From assembly GCF_003003175.1 (NCBI RefSeq), contig NZ_PVTY01000020.1:1-32645 (forward strand): a DNA stretch of 32,645 nucleotides, read 5' to 3'. Position numbers and translations under genes: made by a program. The stretch comes from Nesterenkonia sandarakina. GTDB lineage: Bacteria > Actinomycetota > Actinomycetes > Actinomycetales > Micrococcaceae. This document shows, piece by piece, positions 24,654 to 32,429 of the stretch. Position 1 is the first letter of the stretch. Each line of letters opens with the position of its first letter. The notes under the pieces were generated by a model, which did no database searches, was not told the DNA's origin, and saw only the letters and a list, made by a program, of their open reading frames with translations.

Positions 24654-25238
24654 TCAGCGCGGGAGGACAGATCCGGCACCTGGCTGATTCCAGGTGAAGA
24701 GGGTCAGATGCCACAAACCTGGTCGCTTCCGAGAGGGGTCGATCAGCCCCTGGGCGCCGAGCTCGAGCAGCGTCTCGCGGACTTTCCAGGAGGTCGGGGT
24801 CCTGCCTGCTGCCACGTGGTCTTGCCAGGGTGCCGCGGCGCCGTCGACATCGACGCCCAGCGAAGCCATGGTCGCGGTGTCCCGAAGGTCCGCGATGTAT
24901 GAGGCCGCAACGTCGAAGACGAGCACCTGCCGATCCGGGGATGCGGAATCGGTATGGGCGAGCATGGCGGCCGCAACACCTTCCCGCGATGCGCTGAGGT
25001 AGAGGGCGGGGTTGTTTCGCGGCGAGAACCGGCCCTCCGAACGAGACCCGTTGAGGGCCTCGCCGCGGAAGGCGGGATCGACGGCACGGTAGAACGTCCC
25101 TCGAACGGAGCAGAACGGCCCGGGGCTGTCGCGCTGGACAGCCGGTTCGGAATCGTGCACTGCGTGCCATTCCCTCTGGGTCTGAGGCCTGAAACCCGAC
25201 CGGGTTGAGGCGCTGCTGCGCGACTCAGGCTGCTGCAT
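24654..25238 (-). CDS. RES-domain protein (putative NAD+-degrading toxin)
   Basis: A 194-residue protein whose C-terminal three quarters match the RES domain, named after conserved Arg, Glu and Ser. Visible are GTFYRA with Arg51, GRFSPRNNPALYLSAS and Glu86 (REGVAAAM), a candidate Ser169 in IDPSRKRPG, and the terminal LWHLTLFTWNQPGAGSV strand. Characterised RES toxins (for example MbcT) break down NAD+ by phosphorolysis. The first 45 residues are polar and unmatched. The ATG at 25238 shares one base with the stop of the upstream small gene (TGATG), so translation is coupled. A RES toxin normally follows an Xre/MbcA-type antitoxin; none is present here. The family assignment is good, but toxicity is inferred. 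Confidence 0.8.
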   Translation of the reverse strand: MQQPESRSSASTRSGFRPQTQREWHAVHDSEPAVQRDSPGPFCSVRGTFYRAVDPAFRGEALNGSRSEGRFSPRNNPALYLSASREGVAAAMLAHTDSASPDRQVLVFDVAASYIADLRDTATMASLGVDVDGAAAPWQDHVAAGRTPTSWKVRETLLELGAQGLIDPSRKRPGLWHLTLFTWNQPGAGSVLPR

Positions 25239-25447
25239 CAGGTTCCCAGCTCGAAGATTCCGATCTCCCCGATGAGCAGCAGGAACAGAAGGCCCACACA
25301 GACGAGGGCGAAGATCACCAGGATCGACGCAGTCGAGCGTACGGGCTTGCCGGGGCTCTCCGCGGGACTGAGCTTTGCATCATCAGGTGTCTCACCCTGG
25401 AGGCTGAGCCTGTGCCCATCCGGCTGGTGACTACTGGTGGTCGACAT
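25238..25447 (-). CDS. Small single-TM protein coupled to the RES gene
   Basis: A 69-residue protein. Residues 1-38 are polar with Asp, Glu, Ser and Pro; one strong hydrophobic helix follows (SILVIFALVCVGLLFLLLIG), then EIGIFELGT. It is probably a membrane protein with its N-terminal tail in the cytoplasm. Its stop codon overlaps the ATG of the RES gene by one base. No antitoxin-like DNA-binding motif is visible. The ATG at 25447 has GAGGA about 12 nt upstream; a GTG at 25459 is an alternative with poor spacing. The family was not recognised. Confidence 0.6.
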   Translation of the reverse strand: MSTTSSHQPDGHRLSLQGETPDDAKLSPAESPGKPVRSTASILVIFALVCVGLLFLLLIGEIGIFELGT

Positions 25448-25794
25448 GGCAACCGTCACATCCTCATGAACCTAGTGGGTATCCCCTTATGTGAATGGGG
25501 GGACTCTGCACCCTCCATCCGGAGCACACGGTACTCCTGTCGTGACGGTGAGACCTGGGTGGTGAGTGAGAGATCACTGTGATCTGCGCCGCCTCGGTCC
25601 GGGTGGACCATGAGTCTCGTCAAGGGCTCATCGGGCACGGACTCGCGTCGGGCAATAGAGCACCGATCCGGTGTTGCTGACATCATCGTGTTGATGATCG
25701 CGGCTGCGTCCGCGGTGTTGCACGCTCTCACCCCCTGACCTGCCACACCGCGCTGCCACGGCCAGTGAACGTTCGTCCTACAAGGAGACATTCC
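25448..25794. other. Intergenic region between divergent small-TM/RES unit and SDR gene
   Basis: This 347-nt stretch contains a perfect palindrome at 25571-25585, described separately. A 42-codon plus-strand frame at 25610-25738 has a hydrophobic C-terminal half (GVADIIVLMIAAASAVLHAL) but no ribosome binding site. That frame is too weak to call a gene. Nothing else coding is convincing. Confidence 0.4.
25571..25585. promoter_or_regulatory. Perfect palindromic operator candidate
   Basis: AGATCACTGTGATCT is a perfect 7+1+7 palindrome about 125 nt upstream of the RES/TM unit and 210 nt upstream of the SDR gene. The symmetry and length fit a dimeric repressor site such as those of GntR or ArsR-type proteins. 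The cognate regulator is not apparent in the window. Confidence 0.45.
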
Positions 25795-26637
25795 ATGAAC
25801 GAAAAGACCATCGTCCTCACAGGTGCCAGCGACGGAATCGGAGCAGCCGCCGCCCGCCAGCTTGTCGCGGACGGGCACACGGTCGCCCTCGTGGGGCGCT
25901 CGAAGCAGAAGACAGAAGCCCTGGCGCACGAGCTCAACGCCGACTTCTTCCTCGCGGACTTCACCAGGTTCGCCGAGGTGAGGGCGCTCGCGGAGCGCCT
26001 GAAGAACAGCTACCCCCGGATAGACGTGCTGATCAACAATGCCGGGGGCATCTTCGGGGACCAGACCCGGACGGTCGATGGGTTCGAGAAGACGCTGCAG
26101 GTGAACCACCTGGCACCGTTCCTGCTCACCAACCTCCTGATGGACACTCTGACGGCGAGCAACGCCTCCATCATCAACACCTCAAGCATCGCAGCGCGCA
26201 TCTTCGGGAAGATCAACCTCGAAGACCTCAACAACGAACGGAGATACTCCGCCAACAAGGCCTATGGGGACGCGAAGCTGGCCAACATCCTCTTCACCAA
26301 GGAACTCGACCGCAGGTTCTCCCAGCAGGGAATCTCTGCGGTGGCCTTCCATCCCGGAAACGTCCAGACGAGCTTCGCTTCAGACACCACCAGCGTGATG
26401 CGATTCATCTACCGCACGCCGCTGGGCCGTCTGGCCGGCCTGATCAGCCCGGAGCAGAGTGCGGTCCAGCTCGTCTGGCTCGTCGAAGGCGCCTCGGGCC
26501 GAGACTGGGTCTCAGGTCAGTACTACGAGAAGCAGAAGATCGCCAAGACCAACCCGCAAGCCGCAGACGCGCAGCTGGCAGTCGGCCTGTGGGACAAGAG
26601 CGCTGATCTCGTCGAGATCACCACGACCGCGCTCTAG
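25795..26637 (+). CDS. Short-chain dehydrogenase/reductase, retinol-dehydrogenase-like
   Basis: A 280-residue SDR. TGASDGIG at 9-16 binds the cofactor; Arg35 after strand two (GRSKQK) favours NADPH. NNAG lies at 81-84, catalytic Ser130/131 in INTSS, and the YxxxK pair Tyr157/Lys161 in AYGDAKLANILF. LANxxF behind the active site is typical of the retinol/WW-domain oxidoreductase-like SDR branch; the natural bacterial substrate is unknown. The ATG at 25795 has AAGGAGA 7 nt upstream. It is followed by an MFS gene and a hydrolase gene on the same strand, 155 and then 13 nt apart. Confidence 0.92.
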   Translation: MNEKTIVLTGASDGIGAAAARQLVADGHTVALVGRSKQKTEALAHELNADFFLADFTRFAEVRALAERLKNSYPRIDVLINNAGGIFGDQTRTVDGFEKTLQVNHLAPFLLTNLLMDTLTASNASIINTSSIAARIFGKINLEDLNNERRYSANKAYGDAKLANILFTKELDRRFSQQGISAVAFHPGNVQTSFASDTTSVMRFIYRTPLGRLAGLISPEQSAVQLVWLVEGASGRDWVSGQYYEKQKIAKTNPQAADAQLAVGLWDKSADLVEITTTAL

Positions 26638-26792
26638 CAGGCAGAAGGCCGTCGACGTGGGTGACCCTGAAGGCACTTCGAGTGCTGCGGTGGTGGGACG
26701 CCGCGGATTGAGGAGAGAGCCGACACGCCCCGCTGACGAGTTTTCCCCGAGTCGACGTCGGACCACGGTCTAGGCGGGAGAACAGGAACCCG

Positions 26793-27977
26793 ATGTTTCA
26801 GAGCTTCTCCGATGTCTTGTCGACCCCACAGTCCAAGGGACTGGTGACGTTCGGGTTCCTTGCCAGATCGCCCATGGGCATGAGGGCCATCGCAGTCCTG
26901 TTGTTCGTCGAGCAGCAGACCGGGTCCTACGCCGTCGCGGGTCTCGCCATGGGCGTGATGACCGCAGCTCAGGCAATCGTGGGCCCCTTGTTGGGGCGCG
27001 CCGTGGACACGGTCGGCCCGCAACGGGTCTTGATCCTGGCGGCGGTCGGACACGTCGTCTTCGGCTCATTGTTAGCTTTTGCCGTCTGGAATGACTGGTC
27101 GACCGTCTATGCGGTGCTTCTGAGTGGCCTCACCGGTGGGACGATCGCACCCGTCGGGGCCATCGTCAGAGGCCGCTGGGTGGATCTGCTGCAAGACCGC
27201 CCCGACCGTCTGCGGACTGCCTACTCTGTGGAATCGTCCATCGACGAGGTCATCTACATCGGGGGCCCCATCCTCGCTGTTGCTCTGGCACATGGTGGAT
27301 ACCCCGTCCTGGGCTTTGCGCTCACCGTCGCCGTCACAGGCGTCGGGTCTCTGCTTCTGTGCGCGGCTCGGGTGCTGTCCCTGCGAAGTCCCAGACGCGC
27401 CACGGTCCACCGCGCGGAGTCATCGACTCCGCGGGTCTCCGTGCGGAAGGTGCCGGGGTTGGCGGCGATTCTGCTCGGGTACGCCGGGCTGGGGATCTTT
27501 CTCGGTGCAACAGATGTCGCTGTGGTGGCCTCGGCGGGGGAGTACGCCGGTTGGATCCTCGGTGCGCTAGGCGCTGGAAGCTTGTTCGCCGCACTCGTGC
27601 TGGGGGCGCTTCCCAGCCGGTTGAACCTGATCTGGGTCCGCTCGTGTTCAGGGCTCTTGATGGCCATCAGCTGCGCGGCCGCCTTCTGGCTGGAATCGCC
27701 TCTTGCGCTGGCCCTGCTTCTGGGCGCGGCGGGGCTGGCCGTCTCCCCGACCTTGGTGATCGGTGCCGATACGCTGCGCTCGATGGCGCCGCCACGGCAG
27801 ATCAGCGAGATGTTCACCTGGTCATCGAGCATCCTGGTCGCTTCCATGGGCCTTGGCAGCTTCTCTGCGGGCCTGTTCTCTGACACGGTCCCAGGGTGGG
27901 GATTCCTGGTGGCAGTGCTGGGCGGGCTGCTTGCGGGTGCCAGTGGGCTCAATGACCTCCGACTGACCAGAGGATAG
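26793..27977 (+). CDS. Major facilitator superfamily transporter
   Basis: A 394-residue protein with 12 predicted helices. The loop between helices 2 and 3 has GPLLGRAVDTVGPQRVL, a good version of MFS motif A (G-x-x-x-D-x-x-G-x-R). The N-terminal domain contains GMRAIAVLLFVEQQTGSYAVA, as in actinobacterial drug or unknown-substrate exporters. There is a cytoplasmic loop of about 35 residues between the two six-helix halves. The substrate cannot be predicted. The ATG at 26793 has AGGA about 7 nt upstream. The stop is 13 nt before the next gene's start, so the hydrolase is probably co-transcribed. Confidence 0.9.
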   Translation: MFQSFSDVLSTPQSKGLVTFGFLARSPMGMRAIAVLLFVEQQTGSYAVAGLAMGVMTAAQAIVGPLLGRAVDTVGPQRVLILAAVGHVVFGSLLAFAVWNDWSTVYAVLLSGLTGGTIAPVGAIVRGRWVDLLQDRPDRLRTAYSVESSIDEVIYIGGPILAVALAHGGYPVLGFALTVAVTGVGSLLLCAARVLSLRSPRRATVHRAESSTPRVSVRKVPGLAAILLGYAGLGIFLGATDVAVVASAGEYAGWILGALGAGSLFAALVLGALPSRLNLIWVRSCSGLLMAISCAAAFWLESPLALALLLGAAGLAVSPTLVIGADTLRSMAPPRQISEMFTWSSSILVASMGLGSFSAGLFSDTVPGWGFLVAVLGGLLAGASGLNDLRLTRG

Positions 27978-27990
27978 GAGAGCATCGACG

Positions 27991-28785
27991 ATGACACCGG
28001 TGACGAAGATTCTCCGACGAGACGACGTGGAGCTGTGCGTCACGGACTACGGCGGCGACGGGCCAGATGTGGTTCTGCTCCACGGACTCGCAGGAAGCGC
28101 CCGTGAGTTCCTACCGACCGCCGAGGCGCTCACAGGCTCTTTTCGCGTTCTGCTCCTCGACCAGCGGGGCCACGGCCGCAGCACTTGCCGCCCTTCCGAC
28201 CTGTCCCGTCAAGCGTTCGTTGACGACGTCGCCCACGTGATCGAGACCCTCTCGCTTGGTCGATCGGTCGCCTTGGTCGGTCAATCGATGGGCGCGCACA
28301 CGGCACTCCTCACGGCGTCGACGAGACCAGAACTCGTCGAGAGGCTGGTCATGCTCGAAGGTCACGCGGCAGGACACGCGACCGGTGAGGAGTCACGGAA
28401 GATCGGGGAGTACTTTCACTCCTGGCCGAGCCCTTTCCCCACTACGGAGGACGCGCGGACGTTCCTCGGAGAATCGCCTTTGGCGAAGGCCTGGATCGAG
28501 GACCTTGAAGTGGTGTCCGGTGGTCTTCGGCCCCGATTCGATCCAGACATCATGGAACAGGCGATTGCGGCTGTTCATGTGCCCCGCTGGGAAGAGTGGG
28601 AGCGACTGGACGTGCCGACTCTTGCGATCTTTGGTGAGGACGGGATGTTCACCGAGGAACAGATCTCGGAGCTGGTTAGGCGCCGCCCCTCAACCCAGCA
28701 GGTTGTCATCCCTCGCGCCAGCCACGACGCCCACCTTGACTCACACGAGGCCTGGATAGCGGTTCTACGGGAGTCTCTGTCGTAG
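27991..28785 (+). CDS. Alpha/beta hydrolase
   Basis: A 264-residue alpha/beta hydrolase. It has HGLAGSAREF (oxyanion), DQRGHGRS, the nucleophile elbow VGQSMGAH with Ser99, the acid candidate FGEDGMF and the histidine in PRASHDAHLD. This is the usual haloperoxidase/esterase-like arrangement; the substrate is unknown. The ATG at 27991 has AGGAGAG upstream. It lies directly behind the MFS gene, suggesting that the enzyme modifies, or is needed for, a compound exported or imported by that transporter. Confidence 0.9.
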   Translation: MTPVTKILRRDDVELCVTDYGGDGPDVVLLHGLAGSAREFLPTAEALTGSFRVLLLDQRGHGRSTCRPSDLSRQAFVDDVAHVIETLSLGRSVALVGQSMGAHTALLTASTRPELVERLVMLEGHAAGHATGEESRKIGEYFHSWPSPFPTTEDARTFLGESPLAKAWIEDLEVVSGGLRPRFDPDIMEQAIAAVHVPRWEEWERLDVPTLAIFGEDGMFTEEQISELVRRRPSTQQVVIPRASHDAHLDSHEAWIAVLRESLS

Positions 28786-28998
28786 CTCGCCTTACGTCTG
28801 TCTATCCATGCCGCGAGCGGCGATCACGGCGCTGGAGTTGTTCTCGTTCCCCTTGTGGATGGTGAACGCCGCTCAGCCTGACTATGACGGAGCTTGCACT
28901 CCATCGAGCACCGAGACGCTCGCGTAGGGTGCAACGTCGGGCAGAGCACTGTGTCAGCCCATGTGGCCGTCGGAACATGAGCAGACTAGGGTAAGGCA

Positions 28999-29790
28999 AT
29001 GTCAGCATCTCAATCCGGTCCTTGGCATCGCCTGGGGGCGATGTCGGTCCACGCCTACACCGCACTGGGTGTGGTCCTTGCGCTGCTTATGGTGCATATG
29101 TCCTATGCCGGTGAGGTCGAGATCGTGCTGTGGCTCTTCCTCGCCGCCATGGTCATCGACGGGTCTGACGGTTTTCTGGCACGCCGCTTCCGCGTCAAGG
29201 AGGTGGTGCCTGGCTTCGACGGCGCGCTGCTGGACAACATCGTCGACTACATCACCTATGCGTTCGCGCCGATGGTGCTCCTCTGGAGCGCTGGATACCT
29301 GCCGGACGGCTGGCTCGGCGGCGTCGTCGCCTCGGTGCCGCTGTTGGCGTCCTGTTTCCAGTTCTGCCGCAGCGACGCTAAGACCGATGACCACTTCTTC
29401 GTCGGATTCCCCAGCTACTGGAACATCGCCGCGTTCTACCTCATTGTGCTTGGCGCCAGCACTGCCGCGACCACCACCACGCTGCTCGTTCTGACAGTGC
29501 TCGTGTTCGTTCCGGTCAAGTACGTCTACCCCTCCCGCACCGAGACAGCGTGGTGGCTGACCATGACGCTCACCACCGTGTGGTTGAGTCTCTATGCGCT
29601 GATACTTGTGCAGTTCCCCTCGCCGAACCTGTGGCTGATCGCCTTGTCCGGCGGCTACGTGCTCTACTACGCGGCTCTGAGCCTGCGTCTGACGCTGGAT
29701 CGGCGAAGGCGGGATGGAGGCCCGGCGGGTTCAGACGCTGCGCAGGGCGGTGACCACAAGCGAGCCGACGCCTTGTCCCACAGGCTCTGA
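28999..29790 (+). CDS. pcs: Phosphatidylcholine synthase (CDP-alcohol phosphatidyltransferase)
   Basis: A 263-residue membrane enzyme with about seven helices. The CDP-alcohol motif is complete: Asp54, Asp57-Gly58-x2-Ala61-Arg62, Gly75-x3-Asp79-x3-Asp83. The 12-residue spacing between Arg62 and Gly75 and the sequence RVKEVVPGFDGALLDNIVDY match the Pcs subgroup, not phosphatidylglycerol or phosphatidylserine synthases. Pcs condenses CDP-diacylglycerol with choline to phosphatidylcholine in one step. The start at 28999 is supported by the pre-helix GAMSVHAYTA alignment with known Pcs proteins and an AAGG upstream. The C-terminal tail is charged. The gene end overlaps the converging methyltransferase gene by 60 nt. 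Confidence 0.85.
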   Translation: MSASQSGPWHRLGAMSVHAYTALGVVLALLMVHMSYAGEVEIVLWLFLAAMVIDGSDGFLARRFRVKEVVPGFDGALLDNIVDYITYAFAPMVLLWSAGYLPDGWLGGVVASVPLLASCFQFCRSDAKTDDHFFVGFPSYWNIAAFYLIVLGASTAATTTTLLVLTVLVFVPVKYVYPSRTETAWWLTMTLTTVWLSLYALILVQFPSPNLWLIALSGGYVLYYAALSLRLTLDRRRRDGGPAGSDAAQGGDHKRADALSHRL

Positions 29791-30462
29791 GCTGTATCCG
29801 CCGAATACGCTCTCGACGTCGAGACCGGCAGCGCTGAGCATTGCGCGGATCTGGTCTTGCGAGCGGAAGCGTATTCGCGAGGGCTCAACCCTCTCGATGC
29901 CCTCCGGTGAGATCTCGTGTGCACCGAAATCCACAAGACCTGCTTCTTCGTCGACATGCGTGGTCTCGTACCAGTGTTGGACCTCGCTCTCCGGGAGGCG
30001 GACGGTGCGCTGTGAGCGCTTCTTCGTCCAGGCCTCCCAGCCGCGGGCATCTGGATCCCGGGTGTCGAACGCCAGACGACCCCCGGGTGCCAAGTGAGCG
30101 GCGATGTCGCTGAACGACTGGGTCAGCTCCGTGTCGTCGAGGATCGCCTGGACGACGTTCGAGGACATGATCGCGACGTCGAAGCCCGCCCCGGCTGGAA
30201 TCGCCGAAGAGGTGCCCTCGATCCACCGGACTCGGTGAGCGCCGGGCTTCCTCTGGGCCGCCTCGAGGGAAGGCCGGTCGGGGTCGATGCCCACCAGGTG
30301 GCATCCTGCCTGGGCTGCGGCGATGGTGATCTCACCGGTTCCACAGCCCAGGTCGAGTCCACTCGCGCCGTGGTGCGCGGTGAGAAACCGGAGAAAGAAA
30401 TCGTCGCTTGGACCCCAGTCATTGACGGCGTCGTAGAGGTCCGAGGCGTGATTCTGCGTCAT
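29731..30462 (-). CDS. Class I SAM-dependent methyltransferase
   Basis: A 243-residue enzyme. Motif I GLDLGCGTGEITIAAA and the acidic residue after strand two (VGIDPDRPSLEAA) bind S-adenosylmethionine. IEGTSSAIPAGAGFDVAIMS contains the motif II strand, and LAPGGRLAFDTRDP is motif III. The C-terminal domain has an HWYETTHVDEE strand and a final RSQDQIRAMLSAAGL segment, as in ubiE-like or unspecific small-molecule methyltransferases. The substrate is unknown. The ATG at 30462 was chosen because it precedes the first homologous helix; no clear ribosome binding site is seen and an upstream start at 30519 is possible. Its last 60 nt lie antisense inside the pcs gene. Confidence 0.88.
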   Translation of the reverse strand: MTQNHASDLYDAVNDWGPSDDFFLRFLTAHHGASGLDLGCGTGEITIAAAQAGCHLVGIDPDRPSLEAAQRKPGAHRVRWIEGTSSAIPAGAGFDVAIMSSNVVQAILDDTELTQSFSDIAAHLAPGGRLAFDTRDPDARGWEAWTKKRSQRTVRLPESEVQHWYETTHVDEEAGLVDFGAHEISPEGIERVEPSRIRFRSQDQIRAMLSAAGLDVESVFGGYSSEPVGQGVGSLVVTALRSV

Positions 30463-30978
30463 CGAAACAACGCTAGCGGAAGGGTCAATGACTGGGGTCC
30501 GACGGCGCCCGGTTGTCACCAGGGAGGGAGAGGGTGCCGATGTCGGTCGTCCCGGCCCCTGTGGTCTGGGAATTCTTGAGTCCGGGACTGGCGAGCGGCC
30601 AGATGTGGCATAACTCTCTCCCTCGAGACGGAGAAATGGTCATAGCGATCTGACAAGTACTTTCAGCTGAGCCAGTCGGCTGATCTGCCGCACCGATGCA
30701 ACTCTCAGTCGCTTGTATCGATACAACTCCGGTGCCGGCCGTGATCTAAATGTGACATTCGTGAGTGGTGTGTTCTACCGTCGTCGTCCCGGGACCTGTT
30801 GTCCCAGGAGCGCAGCACCTCCGGTCAGAGTTTCTCCTGCCGCTGACTGGAGCCGTTCAAAAAATCTACCGCTAGGCAGGCGCGGGTGTCGCGGTCAATC
30901 CGAATCTGATGGCGGCGAGCTTTCCGGCTCGCGGCCTCACGCACGCGGCCCCGCACCAATAGGAAGAGGCTTCCACAA
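30463..30978. other. Long intergenic region upstream of the NlpC/P60 gene
   Basis: The 516-nt stretch has no convincing gene. It holds the perfect palindrome at 30713-30726 and two small hairpins, GGGAC-CTGTT-GTCCC at 30791-30805 and GCGAGC-TTTCCG-GCTCGC at 30915-30932, which would lie in a long leader of the secreted hydrolase. Secreted NlpC and Rpf genes of actinobacteria are often controlled by the ydaO c-di-AMP riboswitch. I could not align this leader with that motif, so it is not called. Confidence 0.4.
30713..30726. promoter_or_regulatory. Perfect palindromic operator candidate
   Basis: TTGTATCGATACAA is a perfect 14-bp palindrome, AT-rich in a GC-rich setting. It lies between the divergent methyltransferase (251 nt from its start) and NlpC/P60 genes. 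The form fits a GntR- or TetR-like dimer site. The regulator is unknown. Confidence 0.5.
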
Positions 30979-31722
30979 GTGACCAATGACATGACTCCCG
31001 TCTCACGCCGTGACCGACGCCGCCAGACCAAGCCTTCGCTCACGCAGACCATGGCTTCCAATGCCGGGACCTTCGGCCGAGGGGCCGCCGCCGCCGTCGT
31101 GGCTTCCGGCCTGGTGCTCTCCTCAGCAGTGGCCGCAAACGCCGGCACCGATGTTCAGGTCCCCGAGAGCACCACCTCGGAAGCAGCGCCCTCCACTTTC
31201 AGCATGGAGCGTGCCGCCAGCACCAGCACCAACACCGCTCCTGTGACCGGCTACCAGGAGGCCGAAGAGGTTCCCGCGCAGCCGCAGACTCAGCAGGCCG
31301 GCGCCGCCCAGCAGGCCGCGGGCAACATCCAGGTCGCTTCCTTCGAGCCGGCGCAGGCCGAAGCGCCAGCCTCGGATGGTGGCAACGATTCGATCGTGGG
31401 CGCCGCCTATGCCGGCGTGGGCAACCCCTACTCCTTCGGGGGGACCTCGACTTCGGGCTGGGACTGCTCGGGATTCATCAACTGGGCCTACTCCCAGGCC
31501 GGGGTCGAGGTGCCGCGCACCACCTACGACATGATGGCTTCCATGGACCAGGTCGACTCGCCCTCACCGGGTGACATCGTCATCCAGAACGGGGGCAGCC
31601 ATGCCGCGATCTACGTGGGCAATGGTCAGCTCATCGGTGCGAACAACCCAGAGCAAGGCACGACGGTCTACCCCGCAGACTCTCCGTACTGGTCCACCAC
31701 CATGTACCTGAGCGCCAACTGA
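30979..31722 (+). CDS. Secreted NlpC/P60 peptidoglycan endopeptidase
   Basis: A 247-residue secreted protein. A basic N-terminus and a hydrophobic segment (AAAAVVASGLVLSSAVAANA) form the signal peptide. A Gln/Ala/Pro/Thr-rich linker of about 80 residues leads to the C-terminal NlpC/P60 domain. Catalytic Cys163 is in GWDCSGFINWAY and His208 in GGSHAAIYVG, with a third polar residue (Asn) in LIGANNP. Such enzymes cut D-Glu-meso-DAP or D-Glu-Lys type stem peptides in the cell wall. No LysM or SH3 binding domain is present. The GTG at 30979 has AGGAAGAGG upstream. The long leader region and the strong terminator behind the gene show that it is transcribed alone. Confidence 0.93.
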   Translation: MTNDMTPVSRRDRRRQTKPSLTQTMASNAGTFGRGAAAAVVASGLVLSSAVAANAGTDVQVPESTTSEAAPSTFSMERAASTSTNTAPVTGYQEAEEVPAQPQTQQAGAAQQAAGNIQVASFEPAQAEAPASDGGNDSIVGAAYAGVGNPYSFGGTSTSGWDCSGFINWAYSQAGVEVPRTTYDMMASMDQVDSPSPGDIVIQNGGSHAAIYVGNGQLIGANNPEQGTTVYPADSPYWSTTMYLSAN

Positions 31723-31734
31723 CGCACCAGCACT

Positions 31735-31796
31735 GACGAAACGAAGGCCGCAGGGCGTGATCCGATCCGTGATCCCACCCTGCGGCCTTTTCGTCA
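31735..31796 (+). terminator. Strong intrinsic terminator behind the NlpC/P60 gene
   Basis: AAGGCCGCAGGG at 31744-31755 pairs perfectly with CCCTGCGGCCTT at 31778-31789. The flanking GACGAAA and TTTCGTC extend the stem past a 2-nt bulge, and a T-run lies at 31788-31791. It begins 13 nt after the stop codon. Confidence 0.9.
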
Positions 31797-31883
31797 CCAG
31801 GGGCGGTGGCGCACGAGCCAGCTCCACGCCGGGATCCGACTAGACCCCGCGACACCTCTTGCTGGTGCACGTACTCTCACTGC

Positions 31884-32288
31884 GTGGGTATCTTCATTCG
31901 CTACCAAAGTGCAGTCCCAAACCGCCGGGGAAGCTTCCCCGGCGTGTTTGCGATGGCCAATGGGCTTCGCGAAGGCTCACTCCTCGGTGGGGACGACGCG
32001 GCGTGGTTGCTGGCGGCCAAATCCCAGGCGAACGCGGCCTATGCAGACCCATCGACGGTGATTGCTGATTGCTATGACTCGGAGCTGAACCCGGGAGCGA
32101 GGTCCTGGTTCAAGGCGGAAGCCGTCAGTCTTCTGGAGATGGCATCTGAGCACCTGGGGCTTCTAGGCCGGTACGGCGTGCCGTGGGTAGAGCTGCGCAC
32201 TTCCACTCCCGGGCGCATCGTCTACGAAGACTCAGTCCAAGTCGTCGCCGTACCTCATCGATACCCTGACCACTGGCCGTTCCTATAG
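31884..32288 (+). CDS. Conserved actinobacterial protein of unknown function
   Basis: A 134-residue soluble protein that starts GIFIRYQSAVPNRRGSFPGV. It continues with AWLLAAKSQANAAYADPSTV, a helical middle (LNPGARSWFKAEAVSLLEMA) and the end GRIVYEDSVQVVAVPHRY. I recognise this as a recurring hypothetical protein type in actinobacteria, but know no function. The GTG at 31884 was chosen because the conserved strand begins there; a longer frame from 31806 reads the terminator region. There is no ribosome binding site, but a TACTCT box ends 7 nt before the GTG, so a leaderless transcript is likely. It is separated from the IS21 element by only about 25 nt. Confidence 0.7.
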   Translation: MGIFIRYQSAVPNRRGSFPGVFAMANGLREGSLLGGDDAAWLLAAKSQANAAYADPSTVIADCYDSELNPGARSWFKAEAVSLLEMASEHLGLLGRYGVPWVELRTSTPGRIVYEDSVQVVAVPHRYPDHWPFL

Positions 32289-32340
32289 CGCTGCTGCATC
32301 ATCCGCCACGATGTGAGTATTCGGAGGTTTGGGAGCCACC

Positions 32341-32384
32341 CAATATTGCCTCGGGGGGCCAGTGATATTGCCGGTGGGGGCCAG
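32341..32384. repeat. Tandem 22-nt repeats in the IS21-type element end
   Basis: Two adjacent 22-nt units (32341-32362 and 32363-32384) share ATATTGCC and GGGGGCCAG at the same positions, 17 of 22 bases. A degenerate third unit may precede them from about 32314. IS21 elements carry such multiple repeats at their ends as transposase binding sites, which fits the adjacent istB-like gene. The tip of the element is probably near 32312. Confidence 0.6.
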
Positions 32385-32429
32385 CGGCCGTCGCTGTGGA
32401 AGCCACCGGCTCCCACCGGCATCTGCTCA

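Noticed and set aside
25610-25738. 42-codon plus-strand frame with a hydrophobic end
   Set aside because: There is no ribosome binding site, no recognised family, and it sits in a probable promoter region.
28808-28927. 39-codon plus-strand frame between the hydrolase and pcs genes
   Set aside because: No ribosome binding site or recognisable similarity; probably chance.
30740-30978. ydaO (c-di-AMP) riboswitch in front of the NlpC/P60 gene
   Set aside because: Context fits, and a GGTCAATCCGAATCTGA stretch is loosely similar to a conserved part, but the other conserved blocks could not be found by eye.
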